Shown here in pieces: positions 1-6,845 of a DNA stretch of 9,883 nucleotides. The position numbers and the translations under genes were made by a program. This DNA is from Gemmatimonadota bacterium (GTDB lineage Bacteria > Gemmatimonadota > Gemmatimonadetes > Longimicrobiales > Gaopeijiaceae): positions 1 to 9,883 of the forward strand of contig RFGQ01000074.1 of assembly GCA_003695865.1 (NCBI GenBank). The letters run 5' to 3'. Under the pieces are notes generated by a model. It was not told where the DNA came from. It did no database searches and worked only from the letters and a program-made list of their open reading frames with translations. The first letter of the stretch is position 1. Each line of letters opens with the position of its first letter.

Positions 1-467
1 CTCGAGAAGCAGTGCAGCACGAACGGGGCGCCGTCCGGGGCGTCGGCCAGAGCCGCCATCACGTCTTCGTCCGCGGAGCGCGCGTGCACCACGAAGGGCA
101 GCCCCAGATCACCCGCCAGCTCGATCTGGGCGCGGAAGAGCCGCCGCTGTACGTCGCGCGGCGAATGGTCGTAGTGGTAGTCGAGACCGGTCTCGCCGAT
201 CGCCACCACGCGGCGTGAAGCCAGGGCCGCCTCGCGGATGCGCTCCAGCGCGTCGCCGGGAGCGCTGCCCGCTTCGTGGGGATGGATGCCCGCCGTGCAC
301 CATACGTCGGGCTCGGCGTCGGCGAGGGCCCTGGCCAGGCGGGCATCGTCCAGGTCGGAAGCGACGGTGACGACCCCGCGCACGCCCGCTCCGCGCGCAC
401 GTGCGAGGACGGCCGCCCGATCGTCGTCGAAGCGGCCGTCCGTGAGATGGCAGTGACTGTCGAACAC
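1..467 (-). CDS. TatD-family metal-dependent hydrolase (3' part beyond window edge)
   Basis: This is a predicted cytoplasmic TatD-type hydrolase (TIM-barrel amidohydrolase superfamily, usually a metal-dependent DNase and about 255-265 residues long). Only the N-terminal 155 residues are present, because the frame is open through base 1. Visible motifs are FDSHCHL at 2-8 (metal ligands H5 and H7), GIHPHE at 60-65, GETGLDYHYD at 91-100 (E92 is the bridging metal ligand), FVVHAR at 125-130 (H128) and LHCFS at 151-155 (H152). All active-site residues expected in this portion are intact. The start is a GTG at 467-465, chosen because the conserved FDSHCHL motif begins one residue later and no ATG lies nearby; I see no good ribosome binding site. 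It begins 7 bases after the secF stop, so it is the third gene of the secD-secF operon and is probably co-transcribed and translationally coupled. The paralogue (TatD, YcfH or YjjV) cannot be decided from half a protein. The family assignment is very secure. Confidence 0.94.
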   Translation of the reverse strand, partial: MFDSHCHLTDGRFDDDRAAVLARARGAGVRGVVTVASDLDDARLARALADAEPDVWCTAGIHPHEAGSAPGDALERIREAALASRRVVAIGETGLDYHYDHSPRDVQRRLFRAQIELAGDLGLPFVVHARSADEDVMAALADAPDGAPFVLHCFS

Positions 468-474
468 GGCGGAA

Positions 475-1434
475 TCAGACCGCGGCGGCCGCCCGCTTCT
501 TCCTGCGGCGCTCCCGCCGGCTGTGACCGTCTCCGAAGCGCTTCTGGATCTCGATGAGCGCCGGCGAAGCGACGAAGATCGACGAGTAGGTCCCGATCAC
601 GATCCCGAGAATCAGCACGACCGTGAAGTCACGGATCACGATGGGGCCGAAGAACAGCAGCGCCACCAGCACGGCCAGCGTCGTCCCCGACGTCAGGATC
701 GTGCGCGGCAGCGTCTCGTTGATCGAGCGGTCGACCAGCGTGATCGGATCCTCCTTGCGTCCGCCCTTCGCGTTCAGGTTCTCGCGGATCCGGTCGAACA
801 CGACGATCGTGTCGTTGAGCGAGTAACCGACGATCGTGAGGATCGCCGCCACCGTGGGCAGCGCGATCTCGATGCGGAACAGCGACAGAAAGCCGAGTGT
901 GATGAGGATGTCGTGCATCGTGGCGATCACGGCCGCGATGCCGAAGCGCAGCTCGAAGCGGATCGCCAGGTAGATGAGCGTGAGCAGGAACGAGAACAGG
1001 ATCGCGAAGGCCGCCTTCTGCTGCAGCTCGGCCCCGATCTTGGGTCCGACCGTCTCGCGGTTGCGGATCTCGAACGCGCCGGCGCCGAAGGCGTCCTCCA
1101 GCTGCCGGCTCACCTCTTCGGCGACCTCGTCCACGTCGCGGTCGCCCAGCGCCGTGCGGATGACGAACTCGTTCTCCTCACCGAAGCGCGTGATGGGGGG
1201 CGCCTCGGAGCCCCCGAGCGCGGCTCGAAGCTGGGCCGCCGTCGTGGGCTCGTTGAATCGCACCTGGATGATCGAGCCGCCCGTGAAGTCGACGCCGTAG
1301 TTCAGCCACGAGCCGCTCGACACCGCGTTGAAGATCATCGCCCCGATCCCGATGAGGAGCGTGATCGCCGAGAGCAGGTACGCCGTACGGCGCTTCTCGA
1401 TGAACAGATAGTTCGCGTTCTGAAAGAGTCGCAT
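475..1434 (-). CDS. secF: Protein translocase subunit SecF
   Basis: SecF is an inner-membrane RND-type subunit that works with SecD and SecYEG. It uses the proton gradient to pull translocating polypeptides into the periplasm. The protein has 319 residues, normal for SecF. It shows TM1 at about 18-36, the periplasmic P4 domain starting at GVDFTGGS (47-54) and reaching to about 127, then five further membrane segments between about 140 and 295. The family signature GYSLNDTIVVFDRIREN (203-219) contains D208, matching the Asp needed for proton coupling in E. coli SecF (D213). R244 in PRTILTSGTT matches E. coli R247. After the last membrane segment comes a short, very basic tail, RRERRRKKR, at 306-314. 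The ATG start lies 3 bases after the secD stop with little Shine-Dalgarno sequence, so coupling to secD is likely. The stop is 7 bases before the TatD-family gene. Confidence 0.98.
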   Translation of the reverse strand: MRLFQNANYLFIEKRRTAYLLSAITLLIGIGAMIFNAVSSGSWLNYGVDFTGGSIIQVRFNEPTTAAQLRAALGGSEAPPITRFGEENEFVIRTALGDRDVDEVAEEVSRQLEDAFGAGAFEIRNRETVGPKIGAELQQKAAFAILFSFLLTLIYLAIRFELRFGIAAVIATMHDILITLGFLSLFRIEIALPTVAAILTIVGYSLNDTIVVFDRIRENLNAKGGRKEDPITLVDRSINETLPRTILTSGTTLAVLVALLFFGPIVIRDFTVVLILGIVIGTYSSIFVASPALIEIQKRFGDGHSRRERRRKKRAAAAV

Positions 1435-1437
1435 GGC

Positions 1438-3057
1438 TCAGATGCTGATCGGGTCGGAGGCCTTCTTGCCCGACAGGTAGAGGAGGAAGAACGTCCGCGT
1501 CACGTAGATGGCGCTGAAGAACGAGGCCACGATACCGATGGACAGCGTCACGGCGAAGCCGCGCACCGGACCGGTTCCGAACTGGAACAGGATGAGCGCG
1601 GTGATCAGGGTCGTCAGGTTCGCGTCGACGATCGCCGACAGCGCGTTGCCGAATCCCTCGTCCACGGCCGTCCGGGTGGCCCGTCCGAGCGCGAGTTCCT
1701 CTCGGATGCGCTCGAAGATGAGCACGTTCGCGTCCACGGCCATGCCGATCGACAGGATCAGACCGGCGATTCCCGGAAGCGTGAGCGTGGCGTTGAGGGC
1801 CGAGAGCCCGCCCATCACGAGCAATACGTAGACCGCGAGCGCGAGCACCGACAGGAAGCCCGCCACACGGTAGTAGCCCACCATGATGAGCACCACGAGG
1901 ACCAGCCCGATGACCCCGGCCACCTCGCCCTCTTCGATCGAGTCGGCGCCGAGCGACGGCCCCACGGTGCGCTCTTCCAGGATCTTGAGCGGCGCCGGGA
2001 GGGCACCGGCCCGCAGCACCAGCGCCAGGTCGGCCGCCTCGGTCAGGTCCGCGTTGCCCATCTCGATCACGCCGCTCGAGCCGATGCGGTCCCGCACCTC
2101 GGGCGCGCTCATGACCTCGCCGTCGAGCACGATCGCGATGTAGTCGCCCACGTGCTGCGCCGTGAAGTTGCCGAAGATGCGCCCGCCGCGCCGGTCGAGC
2201 TCGAAGTTCACCTGCGCCTGGTTGAACTGGGGATCGCGCTGCGCCACCGCCGATTCCAGCCGGTCACCGGTCAGGAAGGCGTTGCTGTCGAGCACGTAGA
2301 GGCGGCGGTAGTTGCGCGCGCCGATCGCCGTGGGCTCGGCTTCCCAGAAGAGCTCGACACCCCGCGGCAGCGCGCGCTTGAACTCGGGCAGTTCCATGAA
2401 CCGCGACGCGATCTCGACATCCTCTTCGGCCACCAGGTAGACACCCTCCCGGTCGCCCGTGGTGAGCAGCCCCGTGAAGGGCCGCAGCGTCGAGACCGCC
2501 GTCGTGTCCGACGCGGCCGAGTCGGCGGCGGCGCCTGAGGAGTCTGCCGCGGCCGCGGAGTCGGCGCCGCCGAAGAGCAGATCCTGCACGTCCTGTGTCG
2601 GACCCTGGGTGTCGCGGCCCATCTCACGGAGGGCGTCCTCGCCGAGCGCCGCGACGATCTGGCGGTCGAGCCGCGGCAGCGCCGGCGCGAGGTCGGTCAC
2701 CGGGTGAACGAGCCGGAACTCGAGGAAGGCCGACTGCTGGATGAGCTGCTTGGCCCGCTCCTGATCGCGGACTCCGGGCAGCTCCACGATCAACCGCTGC
2801 GTGCCGACCTTCTGGATGAGCGGCTCCTCGACGCCGAACTCATCGATACGCGTGCGCAGGATGCGCTCCGCGCGGTCGATCGCGTCGGCGCGGGCCTCGT
2901 CCGTCATCGTACCGTCGGGATCGTCGACCTCGAGGACCAGGTGCATCCCGCCCTGAAGGTCCAGACCGAGCTTGATCTTGTTCGTCACCAGGTAGCCGAT
3001 GCTGACGGCGCACAGGCTCAGGATGACGAGGATGCGGCCCCGTAGCGATTTGATCAT
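1438..3057 (-). CDS. secD: Protein translocase subunit SecD
   Basis: SecD is the partner of SecF in the proton-driven SecDF motor. The protein has 539 residues, within the family range. TM1 is at about 7-25, followed by the conserved GLDLQGGMHLVLEVD (31-45). The large periplasmic P1 region (base plus head) extends to about 375 and includes PLIQKVGTQRLIVELPGV (79-96) and ERTVGPSLGADSI (362-374). Five more membrane segments follow. GMAVDANVLIFERIREE (438-454) holds D442, equivalent to the proton-coupling D519 of E. coli. An unusual low-complexity Ala/Ser/Asp stretch sits at about 163-188 inside P1. It looks like a flexible linker or surface loop absent from textbook SecD. The ATG at 3057 opens directly onto the TM1 segment (MIKSLRGRILVILSL) and lacks a clear Shine-Dalgarno. 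No yajC precedes it in the window; the gene upstream is the porin, separated by a terminator-like hairpin. Confidence 0.98.
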   Translation of the reverse strand: MIKSLRGRILVILSLCAVSIGYLVTNKIKLGLDLQGGMHLVLEVDDPDGTMTDEARADAIDRAERILRTRIDEFGVEEPLIQKVGTQRLIVELPGVRDQERAKQLIQQSAFLEFRLVHPVTDLAPALPRLDRQIVAALGEDALREMGRDTQGPTQDVQDLLFGGADSAAAADSSGAAADSAASDTTAVSTLRPFTGLLTTGDREGVYLVAEEDVEIASRFMELPEFKRALPRGVELFWEAEPTAIGARNYRRLYVLDSNAFLTGDRLESAVAQRDPQFNQAQVNFELDRRGGRIFGNFTAQHVGDYIAIVLDGEVMSAPEVRDRIGSSGVIEMGNADLTEAADLALVLRAGALPAPLKILEERTVGPSLGADSIEEGEVAGVIGLVLVVLIMVGYYRVAGFLSVLALAVYVLLVMGGLSALNATLTLPGIAGLILSIGMAVDANVLIFERIREELALGRATRTAVDEGFGNALSAIVDANLTTLITALILFQFGTGPVRGFAVTLSIGIVASFFSAIYVTRTFFLLYLSGKKASDPISI

Positions 3058-3091
3058 TGCCGTGGCGTTTCAGGATTCCAGCGTCTCGTGC

Positions 3092-3107
3092 GGTCCCCGC
3101 AGGGACC
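3092..3107 (-). promoter_or_regulatory. Hairpin in the secD leader
   Basis: GGTCCC (minus strand, 3107-3102) and GGGACC (3097-3092) form a perfect 6-bp stem with a 4-base loop, ending 34 bases before the secD ATG. It lies between the candidate promoter and the start codon, so it would be part of the secD mRNA leader. It could affect mRNA stability or ribosome access, but in DNA this G+C-rich a short hairpin can also arise by chance. Confidence 0.35.
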
Positions 3108-3126
3108 CCCCTCACGAAGCCCACAA

Positions 3127-3155
3127 AGCTGGCAGCGGCGTAGGCGGCCTGTCAA
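3127..3155 (-). promoter_or_regulatory. Candidate sigma70-type promoter for secD-secF-tatD
   Basis: A perfect TTGACA box lies on the minus strand at 3155-3150. Seventeen bases on, the -10 position (3132-3127) reads CCAGCT, a poor match to TATAAT. The box stands out in very G+C-rich DNA, lies between the porin's terminator-like hairpin and secD, and would give a leader of roughly 60 bases. The weak -10 keeps confidence low. Confidence 0.35.
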
Positions 3156-3168
3156 TCTACCGCCGATG

Positions 3169-3200
3169 CTCCCGGGGGGTCCCACCGCAGGCCCCGGGAG
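3169..3200 (-). terminator. Terminator-like hairpin after the porin gene
   Basis: CTCCCGGGG (minus strand, 3200-3192) pairs perfectly with CCCCGGGAG (3177-3169), giving a 9-bp stem of mostly G-C pairs with a 14-base loop. It begins 3 bases after the porin stop codon. No run of T follows on the minus strand, so it is not a textbook intrinsic terminator. It may instead stop transcription with Rho or protect the porin mRNA 3' end. Its position strongly suggests that it separates the porin from secD. Confidence 0.6.
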
Positions 3201-3203
3201 GCC

Positions 3204-4274
3204 TCAGAAGTAGAGAAACGTCTGGAACTTGAGCGAAGCCTCGCTGTCGCCGGCTTCGGGCGACCACACGTCCAGGTTCACCCCGACCTTCGAACGCCCC
3301 GCAATGTAGAACATGACGCCCGGCGTGAAGATCCATCCGCCGTCGTCGGCCACGTCGGTGTCTCCGTCGCCGTAGCTCACCCTGAGCAGCGGCTCCCATC
3401 CGATGAAGCGCGCCGAGCCCTCGATCGGGGCGTAGTACGACGCGACACCCTGGAAGGCCACGAAGTTCGCCGGGTCGCCGCCGGCGTCGAGCGCCTTCCA
3501 GTTGTCTCCGGCCACGACGCCGGCCTGCAGGTGAAAGCCGTCCTGCCAGCCTCCCACCTCGAGGTCGGCGCCGAACGCCGCCGCGTAGTCGGTGCCTCCG
3601 TCCTCGGCCACGTAGTCGTGCAGGCCCAGGTTGGCCCCCAGCGTCACGTCGCCCCCCACGCCGATGGTGAGGCGGCCCGCATAGCTCTTGTCCCCGTTCT
3701 CGTCGGACCTGTTCGCGCCCGTGCCGTTGGTCGCCGTGAACTGATAGGCCACGCGCCCGCTGGAGCCGCTCACCCGCAGGCCCACGTCTCGATCGGCGTA
3801 GGCGAGCTTCTCGGTCAGGCGGCTCCACGAGCATACGCCCCCGGTGCCCGCGCAGGCGTCCACGCCCGCCACGCGCCCGTCACGCTCGATGATCGACAGC
3901 CGGGTGCTGGAGGCCAGCTCGAACAGGTCGAAGGCGCGCTTGAACTGGCCCACGTCGACCCGGAAGGCCCGGTCGAAGTCAAGCCGCATGTACGCGTCCT
4001 TGAGCGACGCCTCCCCGCCCGCGAAGTCGGTCTGCACACGGCCTTCGAGGAAGTCGTTCACGACCAGCCCCACGTAGACGCGGGCCCGCCGCATGAAGAT
4101 GTCGGTCGAGGTGCCCTCGACCGACGAGGTGGCGAGCTGGGTGTGCAGTCGCCCGCCTACGGTGATCCGGGCCCCGCGGGCCTCGATGGTGGTCTGGCCC
4201 TGCAGCGGAGGGGTAGCCGCCCCCAGCGTCGCTGCGAGCAGAAGCGTGGTCCAGCCGGTCGAACGTACGCGCAT
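3204..4274 (-). CDS. Phosphate-selective porin O/P-type outer-membrane protein
   Basis: Predicted outer-membrane beta-barrel channel of the OprP/OprO family, 356 residues from the chosen start and similar in length to known members. A signal peptide occupies about 1-26 (basic MRVRSTGW, hydrophobic TLLLAATLGAA, likely cleavage after PLQG). The mature part has alternating beta-strand character and the family-typical region from FMRRARVYVGLVVNDF (60-75) through RVQTDFAGGEASLKDAYM (79-96), VDVGQFKRAFDLFE (107-119) and ASSTRLSIIER (121-131). It ends in FLYF, the usual C-terminal aromatic signal for Bam-mediated insertion. C141 and C148 flank a Gly-rich loop and could form a disulfide. The start is ATG 4274, because AGGGG lies 6 bases upstream and a normal signal peptide follows. 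An in-frame ATG at 4298 would add 8 residues (MDHGQGTT) and is less likely. The substrate is inferred only from the family: it may be phosphate, polyphosphate or another anion. Confidence 0.85.
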   Translation of the reverse strand: MRVRSTGWTTLLLAATLGAATPPLQGQTTIEARGARITVGGRLHTQLATSSVEGTSTDIFMRRARVYVGLVVNDFLEGRVQTDFAGGEASLKDAYMRLDFDRAFRVDVGQFKRAFDLFELASSTRLSIIERDGRVAGVDACAGTGGVCSWSRLTEKLAYADRDVGLRVSGSSGRVAYQFTATNGTGANRSDENGDKSYAGRLTIGVGGDVTLGANLGLHDYVAEDGGTDYAAAFGADLEVGGWQDGFHLQAGVVAGDNWKALDAGGDPANFVAFQGVASYYAPIEGSARFIGWEPLLRVSYGDGDTDVADDGGWIFTPGVMFYIAGRSKVGVNLDVWSPEAGDSEASLKFQTFLYF

Positions 4275-4280
4275 GGTCGT

Positions 4281-4285
4281 CCCCT
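4281..4285 (-). promoter_or_regulatory. Ribosome binding site deciding the porin start
   Basis: AGGGG on the minus strand (4285-4281) stands 6 bases before the ATG at 4274, a clear Shine-Dalgarno with ideal spacing. The alternative ATG at 4298 has only GGAG three bases away, which is too close. This favours the 4274 start. Most other genes in the window lack such a site. Confidence 0.6.
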
Positions 4286-4360
4286 GTCCGTGGTCCATCC
4301 GCTCCGGCGGACGGGCCTCGATCGTTACACGGTCGGGGCGAAGTTATGCGCTCGGGAGGT

Positions 4361-4409
4361 GCGTTCCAGTCGTGACGGGGGGCGTTCCCCACATTGTGAC
4401 GGGGGCGTT
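4361..4409 (-). repeat. Tandem direct repeats upstream of the porin (possible operator)
   Basis: On the minus strand AACGCCCCCGTCAC (4409-4396) is followed by AACGCCCCCCGTCAC (4386-4372), and a shorter third AACGC lies at 4365-4361. The unit starts are 23 and 21 bases apart, about two helical turns, so the copies face the same side of the DNA. They sit about 87-135 bases upstream of the porin ATG. This placement fits binding sites for a dimeric activator or repressor. The GTCAC elements loosely recall the CTGTCAT/C half-sites of PhoB boxes, but the 11-base spacing of a true Pho box is not seen. Confidence 0.45.
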
Positions 4410-4412
4410 ACA

Positions 4413-4432
4413 GGGCCGATACCGGATCGCCC
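4413..4432 (-). terminator. Weak terminator-like hairpin after the ATPase gene
   Basis: GGGCGAT (minus strand, 4432-4426) pairs with ATCGGCCC (4420-4413) around the 5-base loop CCGGT, giving seven pairs with one bulged base. It starts 14 bases after the ATPase stop codon (TAG, 4449-4447). No T-run follows, so it would be at best a weak or Rho-assisted terminator between the ATPase and the porin. Confidence 0.35.
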
Positions 4433-4446
4433 GGGAAGGCGGCGTG

Positions 4447-6837
4447 CTACATCACGGCGCGGCGTAGCACGGCGCGCACGCGCGCCAGGAACCGCACCGG
4501 ATTGGCGTCCTTGTCCACGTAGTCGTCGGCGCCGGAGTCGAGCACCTCGGCCTCGGTCTCTTCGTCGCCCACGCCCGTACGCACGAGCACCGGGAGCGCC
4601 TGAGTGTCACGCGAGCCGCGGATGCGGGCCAGCACCTCGCGGCCGTCCATTCCCGGCATGCTCAGGTCGAGGATGACCAGGTGGAAGTCGGGATCCTGCT
4701 GCAGGTGCTCGAGCGCCTCTTCGCCGCTGGCCACGAGCGTCACCTCGTAGCCCTCCTCCTCGAGCACAGCGGCCATCACCGTGCGGGCATCTTCGTCGTC
4801 GTCGACGACCATGATGCGCGGCGGCCCGACCTCGTCCTCGCCCTCGTCCTCCATCTGCGCGCCGAGCACGCGGTCGACCTCGGAAAGCGTCGTGCGCGCC
4901 TGGGTCACCCAGTCGAGCGCGACCTGGTGCAGCGAGCGCATGCCGCCCTGCATGGCGATGCGGGAAAGCGTCTGCCAGCCCTTACGAGCCTCGATCGCGG
5001 CCTGGAAGCGCGGGCCGGCGACCAGCACCTCGACCACCGGCAGCCGGCCGCGATAACCGGTGAACCCGCACTCCGCGCAGCCCACCGCGCGCACCACGGG
5101 TTCGATGCCGTGCTTCTCGGTGAGCCGCTGCTCCTCGGGGGTCAGCCGGCCGCGCACGGGTTCGGCGCAGGCGGCGCACACGCGCCGGATCAGGCGCTGG
5201 GCGAGCGCGCCGCGCAGCGTGGAGGCGATGGTGCTGTACTGCAGGCCCATATCGGCCAGTCGCGACACGGCGCTGACCGCGTCGTTGGCGTGCACTGTAG
5301 CGAGCACCAGGTGGCCGGTCATGGCCGCCTGAGCAGCCGTCTGCGCCGTCTCCTTGTCGCGGATCTCACCGACGAGGATCACGTCGGGGTCCTGCCGCAG
5401 GATCGAGCGCAGCGCCGCGGCGAAGGTGAGCCCCTGCTTGGTCTCGACCTGGGTCTGTGTGAGCCCCGGCAGCTCGTATTCGATCGGGTCCTCGACGGTC
5501 ATGATGTTGACCTTACCGTCGGCCATCTCGCGCAGGGCACCGTACAGCGTGGTCGTCTTGCCCGAACCCGTCGGCCCGGTCACCACCACGATGCCGTCCC
5601 GCAGTCCCAGCAGCGAGCGCATCCGCTCCAGTTCGTACGCCGGCAGCTCGAGGTCTTCGAGCGTGAGCGCGCGGTTCGAGTCGAGGACCCGGATCACGCA
5701 CTTCTCGGCCCCGCCGGCCGGAATCGTCGAAACCCGCAGGTCGTACGAGAGATTGCGGATGCGCACCCGCGCCTTGCCGTCCTGGGGCCTCAGGCGGTCG
5801 GCGATGTCGAGCTTGGACAGGATCTTGATGCGCGAGATCACACGGTTCATGGCCGACATCGGCAGGTCCATGTGCTTGCGCAACACCCCGTCCACCCGGT
5901 AGCGCACCACCCCCACCTTGCGGCCGGGCTCGATGTGGATGTCGCTGGCACCCTGTGCGATGCCGTCGCGCAGGATGAGGTTCGTCAGCTTCACCACCGG
6001 CGTGGCCGAGGCATCGCCCGCCGAGATCGACTCGGGGCCCATCTCCTCGACGAGCTTCACGGCGTCGTCGGTGACGTCTTCGGCCTCGAGCGTGCCCAGC
6101 AGGGTCTCGACCGCCTTCTCGGGCGAGAAGCGCGCGTCGAGCGCCTCCTGGATGGCGGTCGGCGACGCCACCTGGAAGACCGTCGTGCGCCCGGTGCTGA
6201 AGCCCAGGGCGCGCTCCGCCTCCACGTCGGTGGGGTCGCAGGTGGCCACGAACAGGTGCCGGTCGGTCTCGATGAGCGGGTAGATGTGGTGCTTGCGGGC
6301 CATCGCCTCGGGCACGACGAGCACCGCGTTCGGATCGGCGGTGGCGAAGTCGGCCACGTCGAGACGGAAGTACTCCGCCACGAGCTTCACCAGCTCGCCT
6401 TCGCCGACCCCGTACGCCCGCGTCACCACGCCCCACGCGTCCCGGGCGGGTGTGTTGGGAGGCACCTCGGGTCGCTCGCCCGACAGCGCCGCGCGTTCGG
6501 CGATGCGCACGAGCCAGTGCACGACCAGAGGCTGCGGCGGAGGCCCGGGGGCGGCGGCCTCAGCGGGCTCGGCGGGTTCTGCCGCGTCGTCCTGCCGGGC
6601 ACCCTCCCCGGCGTCGGCCGCCGCGGCCTCGGTACCCGTCGCTTCGCCTGGCCCACCGGCGCCGGTCGCCCTCCCCCCGTTCGTTTCGTCCCGGTCCACG
6701 ACCGCCGCATCGGGCGCCGCGGCGGCGGCGTCCTCGGAGGCCGGAGCGCCCTGGGGCGGGGACGCGGCGCTCCCTTCGGGCGCGCGCGCGCCCTCGCGCA
6801 GACGGCGCTCGGACATGTCGGTCGGGTGGTCGTTCAT
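4447..6837 (-). CDS. GspE/PulE/PilB-type secretion or pilus ATPase with C-terminal receiver domain
   Basis: Cytoplasmic hexameric motor ATPase of type II secretion or type IV pilus assembly, 796 residues against the usual 500-570. Residues 1 to about 104 are a low-complexity Ala/Pro/Glu/Gly tail, probably disordered. About 105-240 is a GspE/PilB N-terminal-type domain. The ATPase core follows: Walker A GPTGSGKTTT (421-430), Asp box MTVEDPIEYELPGLTQTQV (446-464), Walker B RQDPDVILVGEIRD (481-494) and His box TGHLVLATVHAND (507-519). The zinc four-Cys element typical of GspE/PilB is C554, C557, C587 and C590. About 673-796 is a complete CheY-like receiver: VVDDDED (677-683), phospho-acceptor D724 in ILDLSMPGMDG, T754 and K776, with all key residues intact. 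This fused receiver is not part of standard GspE/PilB. The gene starts 8 bases after the diguanylate cyclase stop, so the two are co-expressed. No other pilus or secretion gene is in the window, so PilB versus GspE cannot be decided. Confidence 0.93.
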   Translation of the reverse strand: MNDHPTDMSERRLREGARAPEGSAASPPQGAPASEDAAAAAPDAAVVDRDETNGGRATGAGGPGEATGTEAAAADAGEGARQDDAAEPAEPAEAAAPGPPPQPLVVHWLVRIAERAALSGERPEVPPNTPARDAWGVVTRAYGVGEGELVKLVAEYFRLDVADFATADPNAVLVVPEAMARKHHIYPLIETDRHLFVATCDPTDVEAERALGFSTGRTTVFQVASPTAIQEALDARFSPEKAVETLLGTLEAEDVTDDAVKLVEEMGPESISAGDASATPVVKLTNLILRDGIAQGASDIHIEPGRKVGVVRYRVDGVLRKHMDLPMSAMNRVISRIKILSKLDIADRLRPQDGKARVRIRNLSYDLRVSTIPAGGAEKCVIRVLDSNRALTLEDLELPAYELERMRSLLGLRDGIVVVTGPTGSGKTTTLYGALREMADGKVNIMTVEDPIEYELPGLTQTQVETKQGLTFAAALRSILRQDPDVILVGEIRDKETAQTAAQAAMTGHLVLATVHANDAVSAVSRLADMGLQYSTIASTLRGALAQRLIRRVCAACAEPVRGRLTPEEQRLTEKHGIEPVVRAVGCAECGFTGYRGRLPVVEVLVAGPRFQAAIEARKGWQTLSRIAMQGGMRSLHQVALDWVTQARTTLSEVDRVLGAQMEDEGEDEVGPPRIMVVDDDEDARTVMAAVLEEEGYEVTLVASGEEALEHLQQDPDFHLVILDLSMPGMDGREVLARIRGSRDTQALPVLVRTGVGDEETEAEVLDSGADDYVDKDANPVRFLARVRAVLRRAVM

Positions 6838-6845
6838 TCCGATGG

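Noticed and set aside
523..2538. A 671-codon open frame on the plus strand opposite secF and secD
   Set aside because: It is antisense to two highly conserved genes. The product is an extremely charged Arg/Asp/Glu/His string without motifs, a composition artefact.
3157..3834. A 225-codon minus-strand frame inside the porin gene, and other Arg/Ala-rich overlapping frames such as 5513-6436 and 6988-7638
   Set aside because: They are out-of-frame shadows of well-supported genes, with Arg/Ala/Gly-rich products typical of high GC.
4361..4409. A true PhoB box upstream of the porin
   Set aside because: Repeats are 21-23 bases apart and lack the CTGTCAT-type 7-mers at 11-base spacing, so I call only a generic repeat.
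4361..4409. A CRISPR array
   Set aside because: There are only two full repeat units of 14-15 bases, with 9-base spacing and no further copies.
6120..6525. A c-di-GMP-binding MshEN site in the ATPase N-terminal domain, which would have matched the upstream cyclase well
   Set aside because: The domain is of the right general type, but the RLGxxL-type repeats that define c-di-GMP binding are not visible (the region reads WGVVTRAYGVGEGELVKLV). Direct binding is not supported by motif.
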